Source: Paratinospora sagittata (lineage: Eukaryota > Streptophyta > Magnoliopsida > Ranunculales > Menispermaceae). Taken from it: a stretch of 64,000 nucleotides of DNA. The translations under genes were made by a program, and so were the position numbers. The stretch lies in NCBI GenBank assembly GCA_035771175.1, contig CM069603.1, positions 25,892,286 to 25,956,285 of the forward strand, given 5' to 3'. Under the pieces are notes generated by a model, which was not told where the DNA came from, did no database searches, and saw only the letters and a list, made by a program, of their open reading frames with translations. Shown one piece after another: positions 44,882-56,041 of this stretch (position 1 is the stretch's first letter; the number at the start of each line of letters is the position of its first letter).

Positions 44882-46593
44882 AAAGATGAGATGTTCTTCA
44901 ACTATGAACCACCATGAGCATGAAAAGAGAAAGTCTAGCTAATGACTACAAAGAAGCGCTTGTTGGGAGGCTACCAAACCGATTTTTTTTGTTCCTGTTT
45001 TATTTTCATTTAGTCATTGTAGTATAGATTTTGAATTTTGCCTTCCACTAATGATTCATTTTTGTCCCTTCTCAGGTTCTGATTCAAGTTTGGGGTTCCT
45101 CGGCGCTATTAAGAGAAAGAGAAGAATTTTTGGAGCCTTCTACCCTAACGGGTTAGGGGAGTATCGTTACCCTTCTCTTTATCTTGCTTTCGTTGTGCAT
45201 GTATTTTTGCATTGAGGACAATGCCAACTTTAAGTTTGGGAGGGAGTTTGAATTCTTGGTGTCTTTAGTGAGTGAGAATTTTGAAAATTTTTGTGACATT
45301 TTTTATTTTTTCATGCATTTTGATCAATTAATAATTACATATTCCATTATTAGCTTTGATTTGATTTGATCTTGTATGGATGATCTGGGAATAGATTAGC
45401 GCTCATTTTTTAGTATAACCCTTGGAAAACTAGATTGTACTCTTAAGTCTATGTGCTTGACCTACTTTGTCATGTTTATTGGACATTCTCATTGACTTTT
45501 GAGCATGAAATTAGGATCATGAGTTTCTCTTGTTTGCTTAAATCGAGATTATGCAAGCTAAGTACCTTTAGATGTCATTTTTAAACTAAACTCTAGAACT
45601 TGTTTGATCACTTTTTAAGGCAAAATCCTAGGAATAACACCATGAGAGATATGATTTAGGCAATTTTTTGATAGTCATATAGTCTACCTAGCTATTATAT
45701 TACCCCTAGTCACCTTATTTTGAGCCATTTACCCTGTTTATTGTCTCAAAAATTGATTAGCCAAGGCCTTTGATTGAAATTTCTCTTGTTTTTACCTAAG
45801 CACTCTTAATTCTTTGAAAAATGTGAGTTGTGCTGGGTTTGGGTATTTTTGCATGGGAAAGTATGTGAATATGGGCTATGGAATGAAAATGTATGAGAAG
45901 GTGATGGGAAAAGGTTTAAAATGTGTTTTCAATATGAAAAAGAAAAAAAGAAACAGATGAAGAATGAAAAGAATAAAAAGAAAAGAAAAAATCATGTTTC
46001 TTCATCTATGTATGGAAGTGACATAAGTTTGGGGGTGTATATGTGGGTAATGTGAATGAAAAATGTTAAAAAATCCAGTTTTGGATAATATGTGGGTTTG
46101 GTTCATTTTGTAATGCAATGGGTTGTATGCAAGAGTGTTCTTTGTATACAAAGATGTGTTGGGTGCTTTTAACTAAAATTTTATCCATTTGACATACCGT
46201 TAACCCTTGGCCTTACATTACAAGCTTAATAGAGACCTACATTAGTTGAGAGAAGTGTGAAAAGAAAGCATATGAAGTTCATGTTTTGTTTTATGAGATC
46301 ATATCTCTTTCTTGCTTGCATTGATCTATATGATATATGAGTGGTCATGTGAATGACTTTTATACTTGGTTGTCAATAAGGATTAAAAAGAAGATATGAT
46401 TTTATAGGTTGAAATTCTAGACAATAAGTTAAACTTTTGAAGGTTTCCTTGTGTTATGTCTATAAAATTTGTGTTGTCGTTGAGATCAATTGAATTCAAT
46501 TTTGAAAATCAAACCCCTGTTCATCTTGGAATATGTGAGGCGTTTGTTTGACCAACTTTCATTTTTCTCTATGCTCGGGACGATCAAAGTCTA
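44882..46593 (+). other. A2 3' untranslated region
   Basis: It opens with the Athila-typical block 'aaagaagcgcttgttgggaggc' (44949-44970). A long AT-rich stretch follows, with an AAAGA-rich patch (45940-45990) and blocks shared with A1. No supported gene. Confidence 0.75.
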
Positions 46594-46608
46594 AGTTTGG
46601 AGAAATTT
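46594..46608 (+). other. A2 polypurine tract
   Basis: AAGTTTGGAGAAATT directly before the 3' LTR start TGTTAAG. Confidence 0.8.
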
Positions 46609-48091
46609 GTTAAGTTGAGTGTTAGATAATGTTGTACATGTTAATTTCATAAGGTTTTTAGGTGCATTTAGTTAGTTTTTAGACATATTTGCATTAATTG
46701 TTCATATTTAGTTTTTTAGGTTCATTTAGATATTTTTATGAGTTTTATAAGTTGTTTTTAGTGGTTTTCATGAATAAAATGCATTAGGCTATCTTAGGAA
46801 AATAATCATGATTTTTAGGTATTTTTCCTAAAGTCAATTGCATCATTTACATATTAATATTGTCACATTTTACAAGTTGAACATAGTTCCATATTGAATT
46901 TTATTTCTCGATTAATATAGATCATTTACTTGTGTTTTTGTGCTTTGTTTTGTAGGCAAATAAAGAGCCTAAAAGTGGGTTAGAATGTGGTTCAAATGGT
47001 GACATAATCATGTCAAGGAAAGGTGCAAAAGTTGGACCAAAGAACCAAGAGAAAAGCAAGAAAAATGGCTTTAAGTCCACACAAAGATAACCAAAAGAGA
47101 GAAGGAAAGCAGTTCCTGGCGCCGCGGCGTTTAGAACGCAAATCTAACGTGAAAATGCATGTAGCACCACGGCGCTGGGTTGTGCACAATATTGGGATTT
47201 TGTGTATTTTGGATATTTTTGCTTACCCTTTTTGGTTTTTTCCCCAATTATGTATATAATCTCATTTTAGGGTTGTATTAGAGGATCTTCTTTCATTCTA
47301 GAACAACAGATAACAACTAATTAGGGTTAGGGTTGAGAAAATGAGGCAAGAAAGAGCTTGAGGAGGAAGATAAGCTGCAGGATTTTGTGGAGACGAAGAA
47401 GGACAACTACTCTAAAGGGAGTTTTTCCATTCATTTCTTATTCAGTTCTTCTTATATTCATGTCTACTCTCTTGAATCTCTCTTTTGTATTATTGAACAT
47501 GACTATGAGCTAAATTTCTAATGTAGAGGTATAATTGATCTATATTGAATCTTATGGTTTGATTATTCTGTACATGTTTTCGATTCATTATTTGGGTTTA
47601 TTTGCAATATCAAACCCTTAATTCCCTTTGAGATCACTAAGAATGGATCCCAAATCTTAGTGGATGTTCAATTCATTGGTTTATCACTTGAAAAAGAGAA
47701 TTAATGTTTTGAGCATAGGTAATTGAACTAATAATTGGAAGAAGGGTTTAATTGAATTAAGATCCATGATTTATAAATCCATGAATTAATCATTTATATG
47801 ACTCTGTTGAAAACCATAAGTGAAGACATAGTGATATTAATCCTCTAGAGTTTTTAATCCTTGATATTCTCTAATTTCTATCCAAATTACATCGTTTAGT
47901 TCTAATTCTTTTCTATTTTACTTTTTAGTACTCAATTCATCAAATATTGATCATCTTGATAAAATTTAGTTATTATAATTTTGGGTATTAAGAGATTGTT
48001 TTGCTAATCCTAAAGGACAATAACCCGGTATTCACCGGTCTATATTAGAACTTGATTTTCGTGCACTTGTGAATTAAAATTTATATCATTA
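46609..48091 (+). mobile_element. A2 3' LTR
   Basis: A 1483-bp LTR from TGTTAAGTTGAG to ATCATTA. Its palindrome boxes are at 47118-47131 (with the GCGCCGCGGCGT core) and 47163-47176. Differences from the 5' LTR boxes are all transitions at CG or CNG sites. Confidence 0.9.
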
Positions 48092-49101
48092 AATACTGGC
48101 CGAGAATGGGCGTCGCGACGCTGGGTTGCTATACGAAAATAACAACTTTCTATTTTTTTCGGATTTTAGCTATTCAACTTGGGACTTTGCAACACGACTT
48201 CCTATTGGCTTGGGCACTTACATAGAAGATTGTTTATGGTTTTCTAGGCATCTTGGAGTATAGAACAAGGAGAGATGGCTAGAACGAAAGGAAGAAGAAG
48301 TGATCGAAGTTGGAGACAAGGGAGAGATCATCATCAACCAAGGAGTTGCTAGTTTGTTATTTGATGCTATTGTTCAAGTTTATAACTATGTTTTATGGTT
48401 TTATCTTCCAAGTTATGAACTAATTTAGTTTTCTAGAGAGGAGATGGATCCTATTCTAAAGATTATGGTTTGATTTTAGATTTTATTTATTATCAATAAT
48501 ATTTTCTTGAGTTTATTCATGATTCTCCTTTTGTAATGCTTTTAATCCTTTGGCCACGGATTAGATGATTATAGACTTGGGAGGCGACACTCGAGAGAAG
48601 GTTTCCTAGGTTGGAATAAGGGATTCATGACTTGAGATTATTGTAGAATTGAGAGATTTACAATACTTCTTGAAATTGTAGGAAACTCACAAATCTCAAT
48701 GGGTGATTGAGGATAAGGGTTTTATCGAGAGATCGAATCTTATTCTAAATGACACATTCTAATTCGACACTCGAGATAGGCAATTAGAGAAATAAGGATT
48801 TTGACTTATAAACTAGAAAATAGAATTGATAATAAATACATCTAAAATACATAATTGATAGTTAGGTGAAGTTGATTATCTAGATATTTCTCATATATTG
48901 ATATTTATCTTTAGTTTATTGTTTTGATTCATTTAATTTGCTATTTAAAGACTTGAAATTCCACATTTTGATTCACTAGATAAAGTTAAAGATTAGTGAA
49001 CGCGGTAATTGGTGAGGTAAACAATCTTAGAGGACGACAACCCGATTTATATCAGTTATTACTACTACCTAAAACCGTACACTTGCAATTTTCAGTGAAC
49101 A
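48092..49101 (+). mobile_element. A1 3' LTR, right part
   Basis: Continuation after A2 to the end CAGTGAACA. It includes the perfect 12-bp palindrome GCGTCGCGACGC (48110-48121). It ends against T3 internal sequence (ACTAATTAGG), so A1 had inserted at the T3 3' end. Confidence 0.8.
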
Positions 49102-49121
49102 ACTAATTAGGAAACGGTATC
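49102..49121 (+). other. T3 internal 3' end, short remnant
   Basis: ACTAATTAGGAAACGGTATC matches 59661-59680, the region between the T3 purine block and its LTR. It shows that T3 internal sequence lies to the left of this LTR. Confidence 0.65.
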
Positions 49122-49330
49122 CGTAACGCCCCGTACATTCGAGCAGACATAATCGTTGACTTATACGTATTGTCAGTTGTATTTATATGCATATACGTAT
49201 TAAATGATCTTAGACTAGTGTTTTTGACTTAAAATAGCATAATTGGGTGAATTATAAGTCATTGGTACCATAGGACCACAATGGGAATAAGTGAAACGCC
49301 ACTTAGAAAAATTTTCAAGTTGGAACATCG

Positions 49331-49569
49331 AGGAGTGCGCTCCTTCAGGAGAAGCGCGCTCTTAGTGGTGGATTCCAGAGAGATGTAATTTTTGAATTTT
49401 TCCAAGAAGCGCACTCCTAGGGAAAGAAGCATGCTCCTGTGAGTTTTCTGAGTTTTTAGAGAAACACGCTCCCAAGGGGGAGGAGCACACCCCTCACGGG
49501 TTCAGAGTGAAAATTTTGTTTCCTAGGCAATGAGAAGCGCGCTCCTTCTCCTGAGTAGCACGCTTCTCA
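49331..49569 (+). repeat. GCGC hairpin array in the T3 LTR
   Basis: Eight units with the plan AGGAG-x-GCGC-x-CTCCT: for example 49331-49344, 49351-49363, 49405-49418, 49459-49473, 49480-49495, 49532-49550 and 49552-49569. Cores vary as GTGCGC, GCGCGC, GCGCAC and GCATGC. Confidence 0.85.
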
Positions 49570-49725
49570 CTGTATGACAGAGTTTTTTTTTAATGGACGG
49601 TGAGGCAGTCCAAAGTTTTTAAAACACAATTCTCGTGTTTTTCAGCTCATTTGAACTAGAAAGAGCTGGAAGAAAAGGGAAGACCGAAAGGAGAAGGAAA
49701 TGGATGGCTTTGGTGATCAAAATCA

Positions 49726-49733
49726 AAGGTAAG
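49726..49733 (+). other. Candidate 5' splice site in the T3 leader
   Basis: AAG|GTAAG, intron start at 49729, after a purine-rich leader. A possible acceptor CGTCTCAG lies just before the gag ATG at 52778. Confidence 0.4.
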
Positions 49734-52527
49734 GGGTTGTCTTTTTGAGTTAAAATTTCCAGTTTTGAATTCCCCTTGATGAGTTGTTCAACATAGTTGA
49801 TTTTTGTTGATCTTCCATGGATAGAATTGATGTTTGAAAAAAAGGGTTTGGTGCTGGATTTGTGAGAAATTGAAGTGCTATGGACTGGTTAGTGATTCCT
49901 TGTCATTGCGCACATGATTTGATGATGAAATTGTGTTTGAATGATGCACTTTAATGGAGGAATGGTTTCACCCCAGTTGTTGAAGAAACTGAGGGTTTGG
50001 AGCTCCATTAATGTTTTGGTGAGTCTAATTGTGTTTTGCTGGATGTTAATGATTAAGTGTAGTTTGAATTGGGAATTTGCAGAGATTGGAATTTTAAATT
50101 TTGCAAGTGTGTTGGTGATTTGGGTGAAGGTTATTGTGACTTGTGTGCAAGTGAATTGATGTTGATGTAAAAGTCATTGTAATTAATTTGTGCTGGAATT
50201 TGGTAGATTGACAATTGAGTTAAGAGTATTGTTTAACCACTGTGAGTATTTTCCTTGACTTGGTTCTTTGTATGGCATTGTATATATGTGAAATTGATTA
50301 GAATGTAAGCATGTCATATATATCGAATTACTCTTTGTGTTTAATTGACATTCATGAAAATGTTTTGGCACTGAAGCATGTGAGATTCACAATGGCGAGT
50401 CCAACATGAGTTGTTTTCAGTAGTAATTAGTCCCCGGTGAAAGTTATAGGTAACCTTACTGTACAGTGGGCTATCCAATGAAATTTTATGTGAATTGAGT
50501 AATGAGAGGTTGTGGCTACCTTGTACAACCTCTATTACTTAGAAGGTGGGAGATTGTGAATTTCGTTGAAAATTATGCATGTTTTATTGACCATGTTGCA
50601 TAATGTCTCCAAATTATATTGCAAGCATATATGTTATTCTTGAATGATACATATGTGTTTAATACGAGTTTGAAAGAATTCAATTACATGTTTACATAAA
50701 TGCATATAAATGCCACGATAGGAAATATTCACTGAGCTTGTTGTAGCTCACTCAATTCCCTCCAATATTTCAGGTAAAGGTCCCAAGGGCAAAGGCAAGG
50801 CAAGAGAAGGGTAGAGACTCTTCGAGATCACTTCTTTGTGTATGTATGTAAATGGAGGAATTTGGATACTTGTTTAATTTTGATACGTATAATTATCATG
50901 TAATATATATTATCACTTAGACGAGTGGGGTGATAACATGAATGGTGGTTTGGTATTTTGAATACAAGATACTATTATGATAATGGGTTTGAAATATGTA
51001 AATAGTTTTGATAGTGTAAATGAATGTAGATGTGGATGAATAAATTTATGGTTTGAATTTGTGGTTTATCAGAAAATTTTGGGAGATGTCCATTTTATGG
51101 GGACATGCTGGCGAAACTTTTTTCTTTTGGAAAGTGTGTATTTGCGATGTGGCTGACAGTGTATTGTACATTGTATTTATGGTATGTACAGTGTATAGTA
51201 CACTGTGCTGATCATTATGTCACCCTACGTAAGGGGCGTTTAAGGGCGTTGTGATAGTATCACTGTGAGTAGATTTTGTTCCCCCATCATATGCATATCA
51301 TTAAAACTATAAAAAATATTTTATATAGTGATTCATGCTTATTTACATGTTATTAAATCTTCATGGATAAGATTAAATGTAGATTATATGACATGTGGGG
51401 GCTACAATTAATGCTCTTATGATAATTAATACAGGTCTTGAACCATTTATCATTGTTCTATGCACACTAAATGATTATCGATGCTTATGTTTGTTGATGT
51501 AGAAACATGTTTAGGATATATGGTGATGTTATACAGGATTATGAATATGAATATAATGGAACATTTCGCATGCTTGTAAATCTAATGTAGTGGTTGATTA
51601 TGTGATGAATAATTATGCCATGAATGCAGTCTTGCATATTAAGATCATGCATGAATTTTGGGTATAATCTTATGTGGTTGGTTGTGGAAATGGCTAAAAT
51701 GGTGATGAATTGTGTGAGGTCTACAGGCTGAGACATCATCGGCGGGATGTCTTGGGTATTCTAATTGGTAGACATAACTCACGGTAGGGACATCCGTGTC
51801 TAGACGTCTAGAGGGTTTCTAATTGCAACTAACCATTGGAATAGGAACCCGGTAGCTGCATAAAACATAGGTTTGATGCTTCATAGGTTGGAAGTATCTA
51901 GGATGTACCTACGTTATATGTCCGGTGTGTAACTTGATTTTGAACTATGGATTTCGATGAAAATGTGTACTTTGTACCAATATCTATTTTCATAACTTGC
52001 ACATGTAATAGTAGTACTTATAACCTCTGAGATGATTGATTTATGCACGGTTTTCAACGTATTGGTGAGTATATGATGGTGGATATGCGAGACCAGCTCA
52101 CTAGGCTATAAGCTTACTCTACTTTTTTAATTTTTAGGATCTTGCAGTGCCTTATACAAGGGCAAGAGTATCGCATATTGATATATCCTGATGTTGGCTC
52201 CATCACTTCTAGTTGGTGAGTACCAGATGGAGCGCGAGGCGACTCGAGTTTGCTTAAGAGATGTTAAATTTTCATTAAACTTTGAAACTATACTTACATA
52301 TGGATAATTGTAATAATTTTTTCTTTACTTAACTTTTCATGATAATTCCGCGTTTTTGTTGATTATCTTTGTCTTGTGTTTATCTAAGCCGGGTGTGACT
52401 TGTTCATGGTTGCATGTTTGAGGAAATGATGATGTGTAGAGGCTAACGGTTACTAGTACCCTATTGGTGAGGGTGCTAGCTCGAGCGGCTTGATGTTTTC
52501 TTAGGTGAAAACTACGGTGGTCACAGT

Positions 52528-52539
52528 TGGTATCAGATC
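52528..52539 (+). other. T3 primer-binding site
   Basis: TGGTATCAGATC, two bases after the LTR end, one base off the usual methionine-type site. The duplicate at 57546-57557 has the intact form. Confidence 0.85.
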
Positions 52540-52777
52540 CTAGGTCTATGACCTATTGGGGCATAGGGATATATAAACCCAACAACATGAACAAGTCAAG
52601 GCTAGAGTACAAGACTTTGAAAGTTGAAATCACCAAATCATGAAAGTTAAGTTTACCATGTCCAAATAACTAGATAGTCAAATGTTAACTACATAGGGTG
52701 CAAGTTTCCCCCTAGTAGACAAATCCTAAGATTTTTGCAACGGTCCTAAGGTAATGTTTTGACGTCTCAGATCACTT

Positions 52778-53990
52778 ATGAGGACACTTAGAGGACCTCT
52801 TGATGGAAATAGAGCCCAGAGGCTCAGGGGGAGACGGACGCCGAGAGGATTCAGCGGCTAAAGGAGTTTGTGCTGGCACAGAACTAGCAACTGTAGGAGG
52901 TCCTTGCCTTTATCAGGACCTAGGAAAAATAGTCCAATGTGAACACACCTCCACCACCAGCGCCAGCAGAGGCAGTAGTAAAACTTATCGTAGTTTAGGC
53001 TACTATGGATGAAGAAACGCAGCCACCCGCAGAAGACGACGCTACTCATGGAGAGATTCATAAAGCGTCATCCTCCCACGTACAATGGCTAATTAGACTT
53101 AGAGAAGGCCGAGGACTGGATTTGGTTGATGGAGAGGATCGTGAGGAAGTTGGAAACAATACAAGAAGTTGGGAAGGTCGAGGACTGGATTTGGAATGAG
53201 TCACGAGTGATTCTGTCTAGGTACATACTAGTAGGGAGGGCCCTCAGATGGTGGGAGGGGGTACTACGGCTTCATGAAAAGGTTAAGACTTGGACACAGT
53301 TGAAGAAGTTGTTCCTCCATTAATATTTTCTGTCAGTAGAGATTGACCGACGTGCTTCCGAGTTCTACTTTCTCGCACTGGGGAATATGATAATGCAAGA
53401 GTACGAGGAGAAGTTTTCAGATTTAGCAGTATTTTGCCCAGATTTTGTTGACAAAGAGAAAAAGAAGGTGAAGAGGTTCATCGCGAGACTGAGAACAGGC
53501 AATTTAGCAGGTGCTGACTACCTTGGGGTTACAGGCATATGATATGGTCGTTAAGAGGGCCAAGGACTTCTAGTTGGCTGAATAGCGGGGGGCACACATT
53601 GTTGTATAGCAAGCGATCCCTCATCCGAAGATTCCGTCACACTGCGGCAGGCCCATAGAAGTGTGTTGGGTTGGGCGGCAAGTTCAGGGTAGACAAGAAA
53701 GTCTAGTTCAAGGTAGGACGAAGCACTCACACGGTTATGGGATAGATTGGTAGTACGAGCATTGCACCAGAGTCGAGTTCAGCATCATTGTTTCCCTAGA
53801 AGGTATAGGCACAGGCATTAGTGATGACACTTCCAGCACCTAGAGCACCACAAGCACCTCGAGGCCGCGGCAAAGGGTCGAGGGCACCGGCAGGGAGCTC
53901 TACGATTGGAGCTTCGGTATCTCAGGCACAAATTGTATGCTACAAATTTGAGTGTCCTCAACCCCCGTCGGCAGCAATTGGGCCTAATCA
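52778..53990 (+). pseudogene. T3 gag (Tekay type), heavily broken
   Basis: The probable start is the ATG at 52778 (basic MRTLRG). Several frameshifts and stops follow. The capsid core is legible at 53095-53530: KAEDWIW, KVEDWIWNESRVILSRYIL, GRALRWWEGV, TWTQLKKLFL, EYEEKFSDLAVFCPDFV and KRFIARLR. A Pro/Ala-rich linker (53780-53930) leads to the rest of a zinc knuckle near 53930-53960 (CYKFEC), which has lost its His and last Cys. Confidence 0.75.
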
Positions 53991-54002
53991 GACTTTCAGC
54001 CT

Positions 54003-54507
54003 TTGAACCAAGAAACCACTCAAGCTTTGACAACACCATACTCGGCGGCTACAAAGGAATTGATTGAAGGTATGATTAGCATTTGTGGTAAAGTTATGTA
54101 TAATTTGATTGATTCTGGTTCTACATTATCATTTATTTCGAGTAACATGGTTGATGAGTTGGGGCTTACACCAGTTAGAGCGGATACGATGTTGACACTT
54201 AGTACTACGGCTAGAGAGAAAATTTATCCTAACCTAGTTTGTCGAGGATTTGTGGTTAGGATAGGGGAATTAGAAATGCCGATTGAGTTGAGAGTTTTGG
54301 GTGTTTTTGGAATTCCATGCTTTGTTGGGTATGGATTGGTTAGCAATGTATCATGCACATTTGGATTGCTTTGCCAAGATGATCACATTCTTGATCCTAG
54401 GGTACCCACCAGCGATGTACAAAGGCAATGCCTCAAAGGTGCCAACCACTAGATGTAGATTAGCCACTAAAGCAGAGATGAAGAAACTAACCAAGTAACC
54501 ATCTGAT
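54003..54507 (+). pseudogene. T3 aspartic protease, truncated
   Basis: The frame from 54003 carries LIDSGSTLSFISS at about 54105-54143, the protease active site, and GLTPVRAD after it. A frameshift near 54320 leads to the GMDWLAMYHAHLDC element. The rest of pol is cut off by the copia LTR at 54508 and is not found further right. Confidence 0.8.
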
Positions 54508-54647
54508 TGTTGGCCCTGATATGTCCAAGAGGGGGGGTGATTTGGACGATTTAGTAGGTTATACTTTTCAAAATAAATGATTTACAGATAAAATAATGAA
54601 CAACAAGAAATTATGAATGACAGATGAATAAACAAAATACACAGTCA

Positions 54648-54654
54648 ATTTATA
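54648..54654 (-). promoter_or_regulatory. TATA box of the C5 LTR
   Basis: TATAAAT on the minus strand in the ACCACTATAAAT context. Confidence 0.6.
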
Positions 54655-55367
54655 GTGGTTTGGCCCTTGCCTACATCCACTACCTAACGTCCTCAATTAA
54701 GATTTGTTCAAACTCAAATATCGACTCCTCTTTTGGGTAAGGATCAAATTGTTACAACTTCTAAACTTAACGAGCGTGAGAATAGCCGTTACACTTGAGC
54801 AACACTTGCTCAGTCACAGTGACAAGCATAGTCACTTCGACAAATCAAATATAAGTTTGAGTACTTGATCCTTTTACCAAGAATCAAAGAAATACTTACA
54901 GAAAAAATATTGAACCTTAGACCAACACTGATTTGAACAATGTTTAAGTATTAAGCTCAGCTGAAAAGTAAGAGGTTGTTTGCTCATTTGTCCTTCAATG
55001 GATTTAAATGATATGAATAAAGATTGATCAATCCAGAAGTTGAACAAAATCAGAGTATAGTCGCAATATTAACAAAGTGTTTGCAGTGACAAGAAACAAC
55101 TAATTTTCAAGAGTTTTTGCTCAAACAAAATTATGTGTTTGTTTCAATTGTTCAAGGAGTTATTTATAAAACTTTCTCACACTTTTATTCTCAAAAATTG
55201 TTTTGGCACTCGTTTTGAATTTCAAATCAAATGGTCAAATTGTTTTACAAAAATGTGTATGTTCAGACTGTTCAAGAAAAACTAAAACATTTGTATAATC
55301 AAAAGAATAACAAGTATCAGAAACATCACAGGTTGACAGTATTTTCATATTTCTATTAGTATCGCAT

Positions 55368-55735
55368 TAGCGTCTTGAAGGAGCTTCAGTGTCCTGAATT
55401 ACCTTGATCTGAAAAATAGACTTTTTTTTCAACTTCTTCTAGGAGGGCGCTAATACTATATTAGTGTCCTGATGGGTTAATTTTTCAGAAACCCAAAAGT
55501 TTCGGGAGGGTGCTAATACTCGATCAGCGTCCTGATTGGCAACTGTTGGTTTTCTAGGTTGGTTTGATGAGGGCGCTCATACTCGATCAGCATCCTGATT
55601 TGAATGATGATTATTAAACACAGAAACCATCAGTGCCCTGATGGTCCATCAGCGTTCTATAGTGTTGGCTTGATATTAAGTGACTAGCCACTACATTAGT
55701 GCCCTGATGTCTCATCAGTGTCCAGAAAGACGCTG
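55368..55735 (-). repeat. Distal hairpin array, C5 LTR
   Basis: Five to six AGGGCGCT/CAGCGTCCT units on the plus strand. The spacers have changed to 'aatactcgat'-like loops. The array is repeated at 58207-58560. Confidence 0.75.
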
Positions 55736-56041
55736 AAAACTAGTTTTCTTAAAAATTGATCTTTCCAAAACTTGTTAAATCAAATCAACATTTGAGCTTT
55801 TTGGATCGAATCAATCATTTTGAAATAATGCAATTTGGTCCAAACATAATTCAAAAAATCTTCGAATTGAATCGATTAAACTCATTTTCTACAAGATAGA
55901 AGATCATTTGAAAACTAACGAGAAATAATGAGAAATTCATGAAGTTAATGATTTGCTGAATCAGATGATGACTGACATTCTACAAGCCTAATTCATTATA
56001 GAATTTGAAATCAAATTTTTGTACATTGTAGAAAATGATAT

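Larger units (their letters stand above)
49122..52525 (+). mobile_element. T3 LTR, 3.4 kb (Tekay-type chromovirus)
   Basis: It starts CGTAACGCCCCG (T decayed to C) and ends GGTCACA, just before a methionine-type primer site. Part is repeated at 56042-57543 and 59677-60248. It contains a GC-rich hairpin array and a splice-donor match. Frames such as 51539-51739 and its copy 56557-56757 are chance frames in LTR copies. Confidence 0.85.
54508..56020 (-). mobile_element. C5 copia LTR, minus strand, 5' part missing
   Basis: It ends (minus strand) GGACATATCAGGGCCAACA at 54508 with the GTCCAA/TTGGAC hairpin near 54525-54550. A TATA box is at 54648-54654 and a distal hairpin array at 55368-55735. 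The LTR start is missing; near 56020 it passes into duplicated T3 LTR sequence. Confidence 0.8.

Noticed and set aside
51539..51739. Minus-strand ORF repeated almost identically at 56557-56757 and partly at 60117-60314.
   Set aside because: The repetition comes from three copies of the T3 LTR, not from protein conservation. The third copy has diverged without keeping the frame.
54508..54560. LTR ends that look like 40-bp terminal inverted repeats of a DNA transposon (TGTTGGCCC...GTCCAAGAGG against CCTCTTGGAC...GGGCCAACA elsewhere).
   Set aside because: The two forms are the same LTR 3' end seen in opposite orientations. Purine tracts and primer sites fix the orientation, and the true 5' ends share only TGTT.
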